Shown: positions 23,082 through 30,891 of the stretch, in pieces
Numbering within the stretch: position 1 is the stretch's first letter
Layout of the letters: the number at the start of each line of letters is the position of its first letter
Program-made: the position numbers and the translations under genes
Source of the DNA: Candidatus Yanofskybacteria bacterium RIFCSPLOWO2_02_FULL_41_13
Lineage (GTDB): Bacteria; Patescibacteriota; Minisyncoccia; 2-02-FULL-40-12; GWA2-44-9
DNA length: 33,881 nucleotides
NCBI GenBank assembly: GCA_001795735.1
Contig: MGKQ01000014.1
Coordinates: 58,789 to 92,669, forward strand
Direction of reading: 5' to 3'
Notes under the pieces: generated by a model
Told to the model about the DNA's origin: nothing
The model's input: the letters and a program-made list of their open reading frames with translations, nothing else
Databases searched by the model: none

Positions 23082-24730
23082 GCTCTTTCTATCTCTTCAA
23101 AAGACGTAATACCTCTTAAAAGCTTCAAGTAAGCATCTTGAATAATTGTTACCATACCTTCCTTAACAGACGTTTCTTCAATTGCCGACATCGAAGGCGA
23201 GCTTAAGATTAGTCTCTCAATATCCTTTGAAACAGTAAATAGTTCAAATACTCCAATTCTGTCCCGATAGCCAGAAAAGTTACAGGCCGTGCATTTACCG
23301 GCTACAGACAGCTTCAACGAGCTAAAAGACTTTATATTAAAACGGTCCTTGACTGGGCCTAGAACTTTTTTTATTTTCTCGACCTCGTTACTTGTTGCCG
23401 ACACCTCCTTCTTGCAGCTCAGACATAACTTTCTTACGAGACGCTGAGCCAGAGTCAGGTTAATTGCAGGAGCTATTATCTGGGGCTTTATCCCGAGATC
23501 TATCAAACGAGGGACAACTCCGGCTGAATTATTGGCGTGAATAGTAGAAAGTAAAAGATGTCCGGTCAAGGAAGCGTGCAAAGATATTTCGGCCGTTTCA
23601 AAGTCCCTAATTTCTCCGACCAGGATAATGTCCGGATCTTGCCTGACGATAGCTCTGAGTCCGTTAGAAAATGTGTAGCCTTTCTTCGGATCAACCTGCG
23701 TTTGAGAAATATTCTTTAGGTGGTACTCGATAGGGTCCTCTATAGTGATAATTTTGGTACCCGGCTCGTTTAAGTAGTTTACAAAGGCATAAAGGGTAGT
23801 TGTCTTGCCGGCACCTGTTGGTCCACTGACCATAATTGCTCCAGCCTTCTTCTTTAACTGGCCGTAGATTATCTCCAGAAGATCTTTCCTCATTCCAAGG
23901 TCTTCAAGCTTCACTTTTATAGTGCGGGGATCTAGTAAGCGCATAACGATAGTTTCTCCAAACTCACTGGGAATTATAGAAACCCTGACTTCTATGTCGA
24001 CATTTCTTTGCTTAATCGTAAATCTTCCGTCCTGGGGGGAGTCGTGTATGTTTAGTTTCATCTTGGACAGGATCTTTACTCGATTAAGAATCTTATCGTA
24101 GTATTCAAGATCTAAGTTGGTTATATCATGCAGTATCCCGTCAAGACGGTAACGAAGGCGGGTGTCACCGGACTCGGGTTCAAAGTGGATATCAGACGCT
24201 TTTGTTTTTAAAGCGCCGGCAATCAGGATCTCAAGCAGTTTGGTAACAGATATTGTTTGAAGCTTGTTTTTTAGGTCGCCGATATCTTTAATTTGTTCTT
24301 GCAGATGAGTTAATTCTTCTTCGTTTATCTCTATTGCTCCAACTCGAAAAACCTTCTGTTTTACTATTCTGTATCTTTCCCAAACAGAGCTGAGAACCTC
24401 AGGCGTGGTTAGAAGCAAATCAACATTAAAACCGTCTTTTTTAAGAGATTCAATGGTTTTTTTCGTTTCTGATTTTTGCGGATCAATAGCGGCAACAACA
24501 AGTTTCGATTCAGTTTTGTAAAGAACAGCAAGGTCTGAGTTTCTAGATTCTTCTTCGGTAAGAATGTTCAAAGCCTCCATATCTATGGGGACGCCCTTGA
24601 GAGTCGAAAAAGGAAGCCCGAATTTTTCGGCTAGGGCGGAATATTTTTCTTCGTTTCCTTTTCTTTGAATCTCTTTGAGCTTCTTGTCCAGCTCTTCTTC
24701 TCTTTTTTGAGTCGGGGACTGTAAAGGCAT
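23075..24730 (-). CDS. pilB: Type IV pilus / type II secretion assembly ATPase (PilB/GspE)
   Basis: 551 residues from the ATG at 24730 (an upstream in-frame TTG at 24769 would add 13). The N-terminal GspE/PilB domain contains LAEKFGLPFSTLKGVPIDM-like sequence. The ATPase core has Walker A GPTGAGKTTTLYAF near residue 300, the Asp-rich TIEDPIEYHL, Walker B IILVGEIRDFETAE and the His box THASLTGHLLLSTIHAN-like region. A zinc-binding tetracysteine follows (CLSC and CTAC). It powers pilus extension at the inner membrane, commonly linked to DNA uptake or attachment in CPR. No pilin or pilC is adjacent here. Confidence 0.93.
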   Translation of the reverse strand: MPLQSPTQKREEELDKKLKEIQRKGNEEKYSALAEKFGLPFSTLKGVPIDMEALNILTEEESRNSDLAVLYKTESKLVVAAIDPQKSETKKTIESLKKDGFNVDLLLTTPEVLSSVWERYRIVKQKVFRVGAIEINEEELTHLQEQIKDIGDLKNKLQTISVTKLLEILIAGALKTKASDIHFEPESGDTRLRYRLDGILHDITNLDLEYYDKILNRVKILSKMKLNIHDSPQDGRFTIKQRNVDIEVRVSIIPSEFGETIVMRLLDPRTIKVKLEDLGMRKDLLEIIYGQLKKKAGAIMVSGPTGAGKTTTLYAFVNYLNEPGTKIITIEDPIEYHLKNISQTQVDPKKGYTFSNGLRAIVRQDPDIILVGEIRDFETAEISLHASLTGHLLLSTIHANNSAGVVPRLIDLGIKPQIIAPAINLTLAQRLVRKLCLSCKKEVSATSNEVEKIKKVLGPVKDRFNIKSFSSLKLSVAGKCTACNFSGYRDRIGVFELFTVSKDIERLILSSPSMSAIEETSVKEGMVTIIQDAYLKLLRGITSFEEIERAL

Positions 24731-24769
24731 GTCAGGTAGTAAAATTTCCGATTGATTTAAAAAATACAA

Positions 24770-25196
24770 TCTGGCATGTCAAGCCGTAGTCGGAAGTTCC
24801 ATGACTCGACACGTGCCGGGGCTATAAATTTAAAGTATTGGTGAACTTTGCTCTTGTACTGATTTGTCCCTTTAGATTAAAAGCCAACTAATCTCTTCTA
24901 ACTCTTTTCAGGGGCGGGGTAAAGTTATTTTATGTGGATATCTATTACTTATTATACTATATACTTCCTGATTCCGTCATTTAGATGGTACACACTAGAA
25001 CAGGCATTTAACTAAGCAATCTATATTATTGGTATGTGAATTAAGCATTAAACCTTGAAGCATATAGAGCCTCGTTTTTCTAAGTATTGACTTATATTGA
25101 GCCGTTTGCTAGTATATAGGAGTAGTTTAATCAGATAAGGTCCGCGAGAGCGGGCTTCTATTTTTAAAATCCGAAGCACGAAATCAGAAACAACGT
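24770..25196. other. Gene-free divergent spacer between pilB and nusA (first part)
   Basis: No ORF worth calling. The clearest signals are the promoter and hairpin at 25087-25163, described separately. A TATACT box at 24954 has no partner -35. CTTTTCAGGGGCGGGGT (24904-24920) resembles part of the inverted repeat near 13735-13751 (CTTTTCAAGGGCGGGGT). No convincing pilB promoter was found. Confidence 0.5.
25087..25163 (+). promoter_or_regulatory. nusA-operon promoter followed by a terminator-like hairpin
   Basis: TTGACT (25087-25092), 17 bp, TAGTAT (25110-25115). About 25 nt downstream of the expected start, CCGC-GAGA-GCGG (25142-25153) is followed by a T-rich run (25157-25165). The hairpin sits about 150 nt before the nusA ATG and could act as an attenuator or define a very short RNA. 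Confidence 0.5.
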
Positions 25197-25280
25197 ATTT
25201 CCATATATTTCGCGAAGCGTATTTCAATTCATTTCAGAAATACAATAGAAATAAGGTTGAAATACAGTAGAAATAAATTG
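25197..25280. repeat. Inverted half-arrays of ATTTC and GAAAT words in the nusA leader
   Basis: ATTTC occurs at 25197, 25207, 25221 and 25231. After that, four consecutive 11-bp units beginning GAAATA run from 25237 to 25280 (GAAATACAATA, GAAATAAGGTT, GAAATACAGTA, GAAATAAATTG). The two halves are reverse complements in their core word. A short 7-bp pair (TTCGAAT, TTCGAGT) then leads to the nusA ATG at 25308. Confidence 0.85.
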
Positions 25281-25307
25281 TTTTGGATATTCGAATTTCG
25301 AGTTAAA

Positions 25308-26561
25308 ATGCTGGACATTAAACAATTTATTTCTGCTATTAAGCAGATATCAGAAGAAAAAGGAATATCAGAGCAAAGTGTTCTGGAAACAATCGAAGCG
25401 GCTATAGCCGCAGCTTACAAGAGAGATTATGGCAAGAAGGGGCAGATTATAAAAGCAAAGCTGGATCTTGATACGGGCAAGTTAAATATGACTCAAATCT
25501 TTTACGTTGTTGAAGGTGCCGACGAGGAAGGTAATATAGTCGGCCCACTACCCCTAAAAGCAGTTGAAGACAGGCAGGATTTCCAAGAGGACAAGCCAAG
25601 AAAGAGAAACAGAGGAGAGGAGCTGACAGAGGTAATTGGTGAAGGCGAAGAGCTAAAAATTAAATTTAATCCAGAAAAGCACATTCTTCTTGAAGATGCA
25701 AAAAGCAAGAAAAAGAAGGTAAGAGTAGGCGATGAATTGGTTATCCAACTGGAAAGTCATAATGATTTTGGCCGGATTGCCGCCCAAACAGCGAAACAGG
25801 TTGTTATCCAACGGCTCAGAGAAGCCGAGAGAGAGGCAATATTTTCTGAGTTTAAAAAACGTGAAGGAGAGATCATCAGTGGCGTTGTCCAAAGGAAAGA
25901 AGGCCCATTGGTATTTATTGATCTTGGTAAAACAAACGGACTTTTAATTCCGGCTGAGCAAGTTTATGGCGATAACTATAGAATAGGCCAGCGCTTCAGG
26001 TTAGTTATTCTTAAAGTAGATGAGACTTCTCGGGGCCCGGTAGTTTTACTGTCTCGCTCGCATCCGAGGTTAGTCTCAGAGCTTTTCAGAATGGAAGTTC
26101 CAGAGATCGACAGCGGAACTGTTCAGGTTAGAGCCATTGCCCGTGAGGCCGGATCAAGAACAAAAATAGCGGTAAGCTCTCAAGAAGACGGCGTTGACCC
26201 GATCGGATCGCTGGTCGGCCAGAAAGGAGTGCGCGTTCAAACTGTCATAAACGAACTTTCGGGAGAGAAAATAGACATTATCCTATGGAGCGACAAGGCT
26301 AAAGAGTTTATTTCCAACTCTTTATCGCCGGCAAAGATACTGGATGTGCAGGTACTTGACGAGAAAAGGAAGCATGCACTTGTTGAAGTCTCAGATGACC
26401 AGTTCTCTTTGGCTATAGGCAAAAGAGGCCAGAATGTCAGATTAGCGGCTAAGCTGACTGGCTGGAAGATCGATGTACGGGCGCCAAAAGAATCTCTGGC
26501 CTTCAAAGAAGTTGAGATACCAGAGAAGGCAGAGGACGAAGATGCTGCAGAGAAAAAATAA
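25308..26561 (+). CDS. nusA: Transcription termination/antitermination factor NusA
   Basis: 417 residues. The ATG at 25308 gives the normal N terminus (MLDIKQFISAIKQISEEKGI); an upstream in-frame TTG at 25257 lies inside the repeat array and is unlikely. The N-terminal RNAP-binding domain (EAAIAAAYKRDYG) is followed by the S1 domain at about 185-260 (GEIISGVVQRKEGPLVFIDL). KH1 contains GSLVGQKGVRVQTVINEL and KH2 contains AIGKRGQNVRLAAKLTGW, and an acidic tail ends the protein. It modulates pausing, termination and antitermination. It is followed by tig after 110 bp on the same strand, not by infB as in many bacteria. Confidence 0.95.
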   Translation: MLDIKQFISAIKQISEEKGISEQSVLETIEAAIAAAYKRDYGKKGQIIKAKLDLDTGKLNMTQIFYVVEGADEEGNIVGPLPLKAVEDRQDFQEDKPRKRNRGEELTEVIGEGEELKIKFNPEKHILLEDAKSKKKKVRVGDELVIQLESHNDFGRIAAQTAKQVVIQRLREAEREAIFSEFKKREGEIISGVVQRKEGPLVFIDLGKTNGLLIPAEQVYGDNYRIGQRFRLVILKVDETSRGPVVLLSRSHPRLVSELFRMEVPEIDSGTVQVRAIAREAGSRTKIAVSSQEDGVDPIGSLVGQKGVRVQTVINELSGEKIDIILWSDKAKEFISNSLSPAKILDVQVLDEKRKHALVEVSDDQFSLAIGKRGQNVRLAAKLTGWKIDVRAPKESLAFKEVEIPEKAEDEDAAEKK

Positions 26562-26601
26562 GAAAAAACTAAATAAAACTAACTTAGATATCCTTTGCTA
26601 A

Positions 26602-26674
26602 AGCTACGGAAGAGCACTTCTTCACTCAACGAAGAAATGCTCGCACTTCGTAGCTCCGAAGGAGCGAAGAAGTG
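26602..26674 (+). promoter_or_regulatory. Nested inverted repeats enclosing the tig start codon
   Basis: CACTTCTTC (26615-26623) is the exact inverse of GAAGAAGTG (26666-26674), whose last three bases are the GTG start of tig. A second, overlapping pair is AGCTACGGAAG (26602-26612) with CTTCGTAGCT (26646-26655). GCTCC-GAA-GGAGC forms a local hairpin (26653-26665). The two larger pairings exclude each other, so the leader could switch between start-open and start-closed forms. Confidence 0.55.
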
Positions 26675-27958
26675 GAGTCATCTCTTAGAAAGGTAGAGCA
26701 AAATAAATACGAACTAACCGTTGACCTTGGCCGGGAAGAGCTAGCCGGTTACGTTAAGCAAGTCGAATCAGATATTTCTCAGCAGGTAAAACTAAAGGGT
26801 TTTCGCAAGGGCAAGGCTCCTAAAAATCTGATTCGTGATGAAGTCGGGGATAGACATATCCTAGAAGAAGCTCTAGATCTTGCTTTGCGTGACAGTTTAG
26901 CTAGAACGATAGAAAAAGAAAAAATTGAGGTGTTAAGGGTAGCCGACCTCAATATTAAAGAAAATTCAGCTAAAAGGCTTCTTTATCAGGTTAATCTTAC
27001 ACTTTTTCCTAAAGTATTTTTGGGAGACCTCGGAGGAATAAGAGTCAAGAGAAAAAGCATCGCCGTTGATCGTAAAGAGATTGACAGTGCCCTTGAATCG
27101 TTAGTGGCTTCACGATCGGAGTTTATTCCTAAGGATAAGCCGGTAGAGGCCGGGGATAGGGTAGAGATTGACTTTGAAGTTACATCTCAGGGATTGCCCG
27201 TAGAAGGCGGAATCAGTAAGAGTCACCCGCTCATTGTCGGTGACAATAAGTTTATTCCTGGCTTCGAAGATCAACTTATAACTATGAATAAAGGAGAAGA
27301 GAAAAGCTTCTCTCTGAGTGCTCCCAAGGACTATTTTCATAAAACTATTGCCGGGAAAAGTCTGGACTTTAAGGTTAGGGTAGTGGACATAAAAAAGGTT
27401 AAAAAGCCAGATCTGAACGACGAATTTGCCAGAAGCTTAGGCCGGTTCAAGAATCTAAATGACCTGGAGCATAATATAAGCGAAGGCATACTTGAGGAGA
27501 AGAAACTAAAAGAACGACAACGCCTTAGATTAGAGATCCTTTCTGCCATTAGCAGTAGGTCAAAAATCGATTTGCCGGAAGGTATGGTAAAGGAGAGGCT
27601 CGATGAGATGGTCACCGGATTTGACAGTGACCTTCATATGAAGGGCATGGAGTTAGCGATGTACCTGGCTCACCTGAACAAGACGGAAGATGACCTAAGA
27701 AAAGATTGGAGGGAGGAAGCCAAAAAACAGGTATCTTTTGCTCTTATACTCAAGAAAATAGCCAAAGACAACAGCATAGAACCAAGCGAGGAGGAGATTA
27801 ACGAAAGTGTTGAAAAAATGGCGCAGGCCATGGTTCTAAAAGGTGAAACAGATCCGGCCAACATCAACCTGGATAAGCTTAAAGAAGTGGTTGCCACTGA
27901 TCTTACTAATGAAAAAGTATTCAACTTTTTAGAGAACAACTGCGCTCTTCCTGTGTAG
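26672..27958 (+). CDS. tig: Trigger factor chaperone
   Basis: 428 residues with a GTG start. The ribosome-binding domain holds the signature KGFRKGKAPKNLI at about residues 43-55. The FKBP-type PPIase domain spans about 150-240 (GDRVEIDFEVTSQGLPVEGG, FIPGFEDQLITMNKGEEKSF). The long helical C-terminal substrate-binding arms contain LKERQRLRLEILSAI and EEINESVEKMAQ. It binds nascent chains at the ribosome exit. It is probably co-transcribed with nusA and ends before a strong terminator. Confidence 0.95.
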   Translation: MESSLRKVEQNKYELTVDLGREELAGYVKQVESDISQQVKLKGFRKGKAPKNLIRDEVGDRHILEEALDLALRDSLARTIEKEKIEVLRVADLNIKENSAKRLLYQVNLTLFPKVFLGDLGGIRVKRKSIAVDRKEIDSALESLVASRSEFIPKDKPVEAGDRVEIDFEVTSQGLPVEGGISKSHPLIVGDNKFIPGFEDQLITMNKGEEKSFSLSAPKDYFHKTIAGKSLDFKVRVVDIKKVKKPDLNDEFARSLGRFKNLNDLEHNISEGILEEKKLKERQRLRLEILSAISSRSKIDLPEGMVKERLDEMVTGFDSDLHMKGMELAMYLAHLNKTEDDLRKDWREEAKKQVSFALILKKIAKDNSIEPSEEEINESVEKMAQAMVLKGETDPANINLDKLKEVVATDLTNEKVFNFLENNCALPV

Positions 27959-27978
27959 TTATGGGATTAAGCAAAGAT

Positions 27979-28019
27979 AAAACATAAAGCGGTCGCCTTA
28001 GGCGACCGCTTTATGTTTT
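27979..28019 (+). terminator. Intrinsic terminator after tig
   Basis: Perfect 19-bp arms (27979-27997 and 28001-28019; GC core AAGCGGTCGCC) around a 3-nt loop, with T-rich 3' arm. It ends the nusA-tig transcript. Confidence 0.9.
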
Positions 28020-28094
28020 ATCTGGAATTTCGCCTGCTCGAACGAATAGTTCATTCAGGCGGGCGGGCGAAACCCCCGATCCGATAGGCATAAG

Positions 28095-28123
28095 TTGCGT
28101 TTACGATAGATTCCCTGTATAAT
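28095..28123 (+). promoter_or_regulatory. Sigma70-like promoter of the 28.1-kb candidate RNA
   Basis: TTGCGT (28095-28100), exactly 17 bp, consensus TATAAT (28118-28123). The predicted start is near 28130, ten bases before the first arm of a long-range stem. Confidence 0.7.
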
Positions 28124-28129
28124 AGAGAA

Positions 28130-28275
28130 TAAGTTTTTGTCGAGCACTCATTTAGCACTTGCGGCTCAGTTGTCGTCAGCAATTTTTACTAAACTGGTTT
28201 ACTCAAAAACCCTGTTTAATTTATGTTTTTTGCAATCCCAGACCAGGCATGTGCTAAATGAGCGCTCGATTGTAA
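28130..28275 (+). ncRNA. Candidate structured RNA with 19-bp closing stem (6S-like shape)
   Basis: 28140-28158 pairs with 28251-28269 over 19 positions with one mismatch. A terminal hairpin forms at about 28188-28217 (GGTTT/AAACC with outer TAAAC/GTTTA). Two largely unpaired arms of about 30 nt separate it from the closing stem. A closing stem, central bubble and apical hairpin is the general layout of 6S RNA, but I see no diagnostic sequence. No believable ORF occupies 28021-28335. A second TATAAT at 28313 probably serves the cysteine desulfurase, giving a leader of about 10 nt. Confidence 0.5.
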
Positions 28276-28335
28276 ACACGAACCTACGAAATCAGGAGTA
28301 TCACTGTAGCTATATAATATCATATTTTAACATAA

Positions 28336-29529
28336 ATGTCAAGAGTATCAAAAAAACAGGTATATCTGGATAATGCCGCCTCTACGCCCGTAGACCCGAC
28401 CGTTTTAAAAGAAATAAATAAAACCGTCGGTTTTTATGGCAATCCCTCATCTTACAATGATTGCGGGAGAGAGGCGCGAAAAAAACTGGAACGATCAAGG
28501 CTGACCGTAGCCCGTTTTTTGGGCGCTCACCCCGAGGAAATTATCTTTACATCTTCCGGATCAGAATCTAATAACCTAGCTATTCTTGGTTCGACTAGGG
28601 CCTACTCTGGACGAAGTGGAAAGGAAATTTTAACCTCGCCAATAGAACATCCTTCAGTTTTGGAACCGCTTAGGGCGCTGGAAGGGGAGGGTTGGAAAGT
28701 TACATACCTAAAGGTTGACAAGGAGGGGAGGGTAATTCTACAGGATCTTGAAAAGAAACTTAACCCAAGGGTTGCTTTGGTTTCGGTTATGTACGCCAAC
28801 AACGAAATCGGCACTATCCAACCAATCACTAAAATTTCTAAAGTGATTAGAGATTTTAAGGCTACTGCGCTACTGCGCTATAAAACCACTAGCTACCCGT
28901 TGTTTCATGTTGATGCTTGCCAGGCGACCGGATACCTGGATATGAATGCAAATAATTTGGGAGTCGATCTCATGACTCTAAATGGTTCAAAAATATATGG
29001 GCCAAAGGGTATAGGCGTTCTGTATGTAAAAAGAGGGATACCGATCAAACCGTTGATTTATGGCGGAAATCAGGAGCACGGTCTAAGGGCCGGAACGGAA
29101 AGTCTGCCGGCGATTGCCGGATTGGCAAAGGCAGTTTCTTTAATTAGCAAAAAAGAGGCGGAAGAGACCAAGAAGTTAAGAGATTATTTTATAGAAAAAA
29201 TAGAAAAAATTATTCCGGAAATAAGATTAAACGGCCCAAGGGGAGACGGCCGTCTGGCTAACAATGTTAATGTTTCAATTCCAAATTTAGACAGCGAGAA
29301 CTTACTGCTTGAGCTGGATAAATACGGTATTTATGCCAGCGCCGGTTCAGCCTGTACTGCGCACTCGGTTGAGCTATCACATGTTTTAAGAGCAATCGGT
29401 TCGGATAAAAAACATCTTGGCAGAGCTTTGAGGTTCAGCCTCGGCAAGCAGACAACAAAAAAAGACATTGATTATCTTCTGGAGATTTTACCGAAAGTAA
29501 TCGGCGATTTAAAGAAGAGATATTCTTGA
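28336..29529 (+). CDS. Cysteine desulfurase (NifS/IscS family)
   Basis: 397 residues. The PLP enzyme motifs are present: VYLDNAASTPVDP at the N terminus, SSGSESNNLAI for cofactor phosphate, HVDACQATG for the ring, and the Schiff-base lysine in NGSKIYGPKGIGVLY at about 218. The catalytic Cys lies in SAGSACTAHS at about 340. It removes sulfur from cysteine for Fe-S clusters or tRNA thiolation. An insertion of about 10 residues before HVDACQ (KATALLRYKTTSYP) coincides with a tandem 8-bp DNA repeat. No iscU or mnmA neighbour is visible, so iscS versus nifS/sufS cannot be decided. Confidence 0.93.
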   Translation: MSRVSKKQVYLDNAASTPVDPTVLKEINKTVGFYGNPSSYNDCGREARKKLERSRLTVARFLGAHPEEIIFTSSGSESNNLAILGSTRAYSGRSGKEILTSPIEHPSVLEPLRALEGEGWKVTYLKVDKEGRVILQDLEKKLNPRVALVSVMYANNEIGTIQPITKISKVIRDFKATALLRYKTTSYPLFHVDACQATGYLDMNANNLGVDLMTLNGSKIYGPKGIGVLYVKRGIPIKPLIYGGNQEHGLRAGTESLPAIAGLAKAVSLISKKEAEETKKLRDYFIEKIEKIIPEIRLNGPRGDGRLANNVNVSIPNLDSENLLLELDKYGIYASAGSACTAHSVELSHVLRAIGSDKKHLGRALRFSLGKQTTKKDIDYLLEILPKVIGDLKKRYS

Positions 29530-29537
29530 CTAATAAA

Positions 29538-29566
29538 TTGAAAAAATGTCAATTTTTTGGTAAGAT
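29538..29566 (+). promoter_or_regulatory. Sigma70-like promoter of tRNA-Arg
   Basis: TTGAAA (29538-29543), 17 bp, TAAGAT (29561-29566). Start expected near 29573, six bases before the tRNA. The same bases form a weak AATTGA/TCAATT hairpin with a T-run that may terminate the upstream gene. Confidence 0.6.
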
Positions 29567-29578
29567 TTCGGAGTAAAT

Positions 29579-29650
29579 GTCCCCGTAGCTTAACGGATAA
29601 AGTAGCTGCCTTCGAAGCAGTTGATGGGGGTTCGATTCCCTCCGGGGACA
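29579..29650 (+). tRNA. tRNA-Arg (anticodon TCG)
   Basis: 72 nt. The acceptor stem GTCCCCG pairs with CGGGGAC plus discriminator A, and the D arm is GCTT/AAGT. The anticodon loop CTTCGAA between GCTGC and GCAGT gives anticodon TCG (codon CGA). The T arm carries TTCGATT. CCA is not encoded (CAA follows). Confidence 0.93.
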
Positions 29651-29712
29651 CAAGGTAAATCGTTGATAGTTCACTATTGAACTGAGAGCGATCTTTATGT
29701 AGGATATGTTCA

Positions 29713-30393
29713 ATGGTCCAATCACCAAGAAAAAGATTTGAATATGAAAAAGCTCAATCCCTACGTCAGAAGGGTAAGAGCTACGGTGAGATTAAGAAAG
29801 AGCTGGGCCTTTCAAAAAGTACGATTAGTTTATGGTGTCGAGATGTTAAATTGACTGACCAACAAAGGTTTGTCTTGCTCCATAGTTCAAAAAGGATGGC
29901 TACCCAAAAACTTGGAGCCTTAGCAAATAAGGAGAAAAGAGCAAGAGAGGTTTTACAAATTAAAAACTTAGCTAAAGAAGAAATTAAGGAAATAAGCCCA
30001 GAAATTTTTAAGGTAGCTGGAACTATCCTTTATTGGGCAGAAGGGACAAAAACTAAGAATACATCTATTTCGAATTCTGATCCAAGAGTAGTTAAGTTTA
30101 TGGTCAATTGGTGGGAGCAAATATTTGGTATCGGTCCAGCTAATTTAAAAGCCCATGTCCATATTCATTATGCTAATGATGAAAAAAAGATTAAAAAATT
30201 CTGGTCTGAACTAACAAGAATACCTTTAGTAAATTTTGGGAAAAGTTTTGTAAAACCCAAAGGTACAGGACATAGAACCCACATACTTCCAAATGGAATT
30301 ATACAAATAAGAGTCAAGGGGAAGGGGACAGTAAATGTGAAACACCGTATTATGGCATGGGTTGAAAAAATATATGAATTAAGCGTTAGTTAG
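29713..30393 (+). CDS. HTH protein with a possible homing-endonuclease-like C-terminal domain
   Basis: 226 residues. Residues about 12-45 form a helix-turn-helix (AQSLRQKGKSYGEIKKELGL then SKSTISLWC), like resolvase or terminase-type HTHs. From about residue 105 the segment GTILYWAEGTKTKNTSISNS (DP follows) and later WSELTRIPLVNFGKSF resemble the fold pattern of LAGLIDADG-like or WhiA-like proteins, without a classic catalytic motif. It is basic, has no signal peptide, and sits between two tRNA genes (63 bp after tRNA-Arg, 6 bp before tRNA-Lys). A DNA-binding regulator or a relic endonuclease are both possible. The leader contains GTTCA-CTAT-TGAAC (29670-29683), a candidate operator. Confidence 0.6.
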   Translation: MVQSPRKRFEYEKAQSLRQKGKSYGEIKKELGLSKSTISLWCRDVKLTDQQRFVLLHSSKRMATQKLGALANKEKRAREVLQIKNLAKEEIKEISPEIFKVAGTILYWAEGTKTKNTSISNSDPRVVKFMVNWWEQIFGIGPANLKAHVHIHYANDEKKIKKFWSELTRIPLVNFGKSFVKPKGTGHRTHILPNGIIQIRVKGKGTVNVKHRIMAWVEKIYELSVS

Positions 30394-30399
30394 TAGTGC

Positions 30400-30475
30400 G
30401 CGCCCGTAGCTCAGTTGGTAGAGCAGCGCCCTCTTAAGGCGATTGTCGTAGGTTCGAGCCCTACCGGGCGCACCA
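30400..30475 (+). tRNA. tRNA-Lys (anticodon CTT)
   Basis: 76 nt including an encoded CCA. The acceptor GCGCCCG pairs with CGGGCGC plus A. Anticodon loop CTCTTAA between GCGCC and GGCGA gives CTT (codon AAG), and TTCGAGC is in the T loop. The GC-rich module begins right after its 3' end. Confidence 0.93.
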
Positions 30476-30492
30476 CGTTGGAAAAGTCAAGG

Positions 30493-30720
30493 ATTCAGAT
30501 GTCGCCTCGCTTCGCTCGGCCACCAAATCGTACGGATTTTTCGGGGCAAAAAGAAATTCCCGATTCCGCAAAATATGGTTCGAACGCATTTCGCCCCTCG
30601 ACTGGCTCGGGGCGAGGAAGTCCCCCCCGCGAAAATCCGGAAAGGCGGCGGAGCCGCACGAATCAAAACCGCAAAAGAACCCGTTAAAAACATCGGCTCG
30701 AACCATATTTTGTAGAAGCA
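30493..30720. repeat. GC-rich nested palindromes with left copy of a 75-bp inverted repeat (30589-30663)
   Basis: 30589-30663 is the inverse of 31554-31629, identical except for 7 versus 8 residues in one C/G run. Within it, CGCCCC/GGGGCG and GCGGC/GCCGC form local hairpins. Around it, a 15-bp arm at 30569-30583 (CAAAATATGGTTCGA) is exactly inverted at 30698-30712, so this copy sits inside a larger hairpin. The composition is far more GC-rich than flanking genes. No gene is called here. Confidence 0.85.
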
Positions 30721-30801
30721 GAAAAGAAAAATTTTAATCATTTGGTTTAGGAGTGATAAATGGCCTGAAATAGGGCTATTTTGTTTTTTGCGGCTGTGAG
30801 C

Positions 30802-30830
30802 TTGACTTTTATTGGAACTTACAGTATACT
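30802..30830 (+). promoter_or_regulatory. Consensus-like promoter of the GC-rich gene
   Basis: TTGACT (30802-30807), 17 bp, TATACT (30825-30830). Start expected near 30837, giving a leader of about 55 nt, with the SD AAGGGG at 30878-30883 placed 8 nt before the ATG at 30892. Confidence 0.75.
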
Positions 30831-30891
30831 TGCTACGATGCTTGGGTAAGGTGCTCGAGCTAGAAATCGTACCTTGAAAGGGGCAAAAACT

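Noticed and set aside
25257-25307. Upstream TTG start for nusA
   Set aside because: It lies in the 11-bp repeat array. The ATG at 25308 gives the normal NusA N terminus.
28137-28373. 78-codon ORF before the cysteine desulfurase
   Set aside because: It coincides with a long-range RNA stem, has no homology-like features, and overlaps the desulfurase start in another frame.
30415-30687. 90-codon ORF starting inside tRNA-Lys
   Set aside because: It overlaps the tRNA and palindromic repeats, and its composition is not protein-like.
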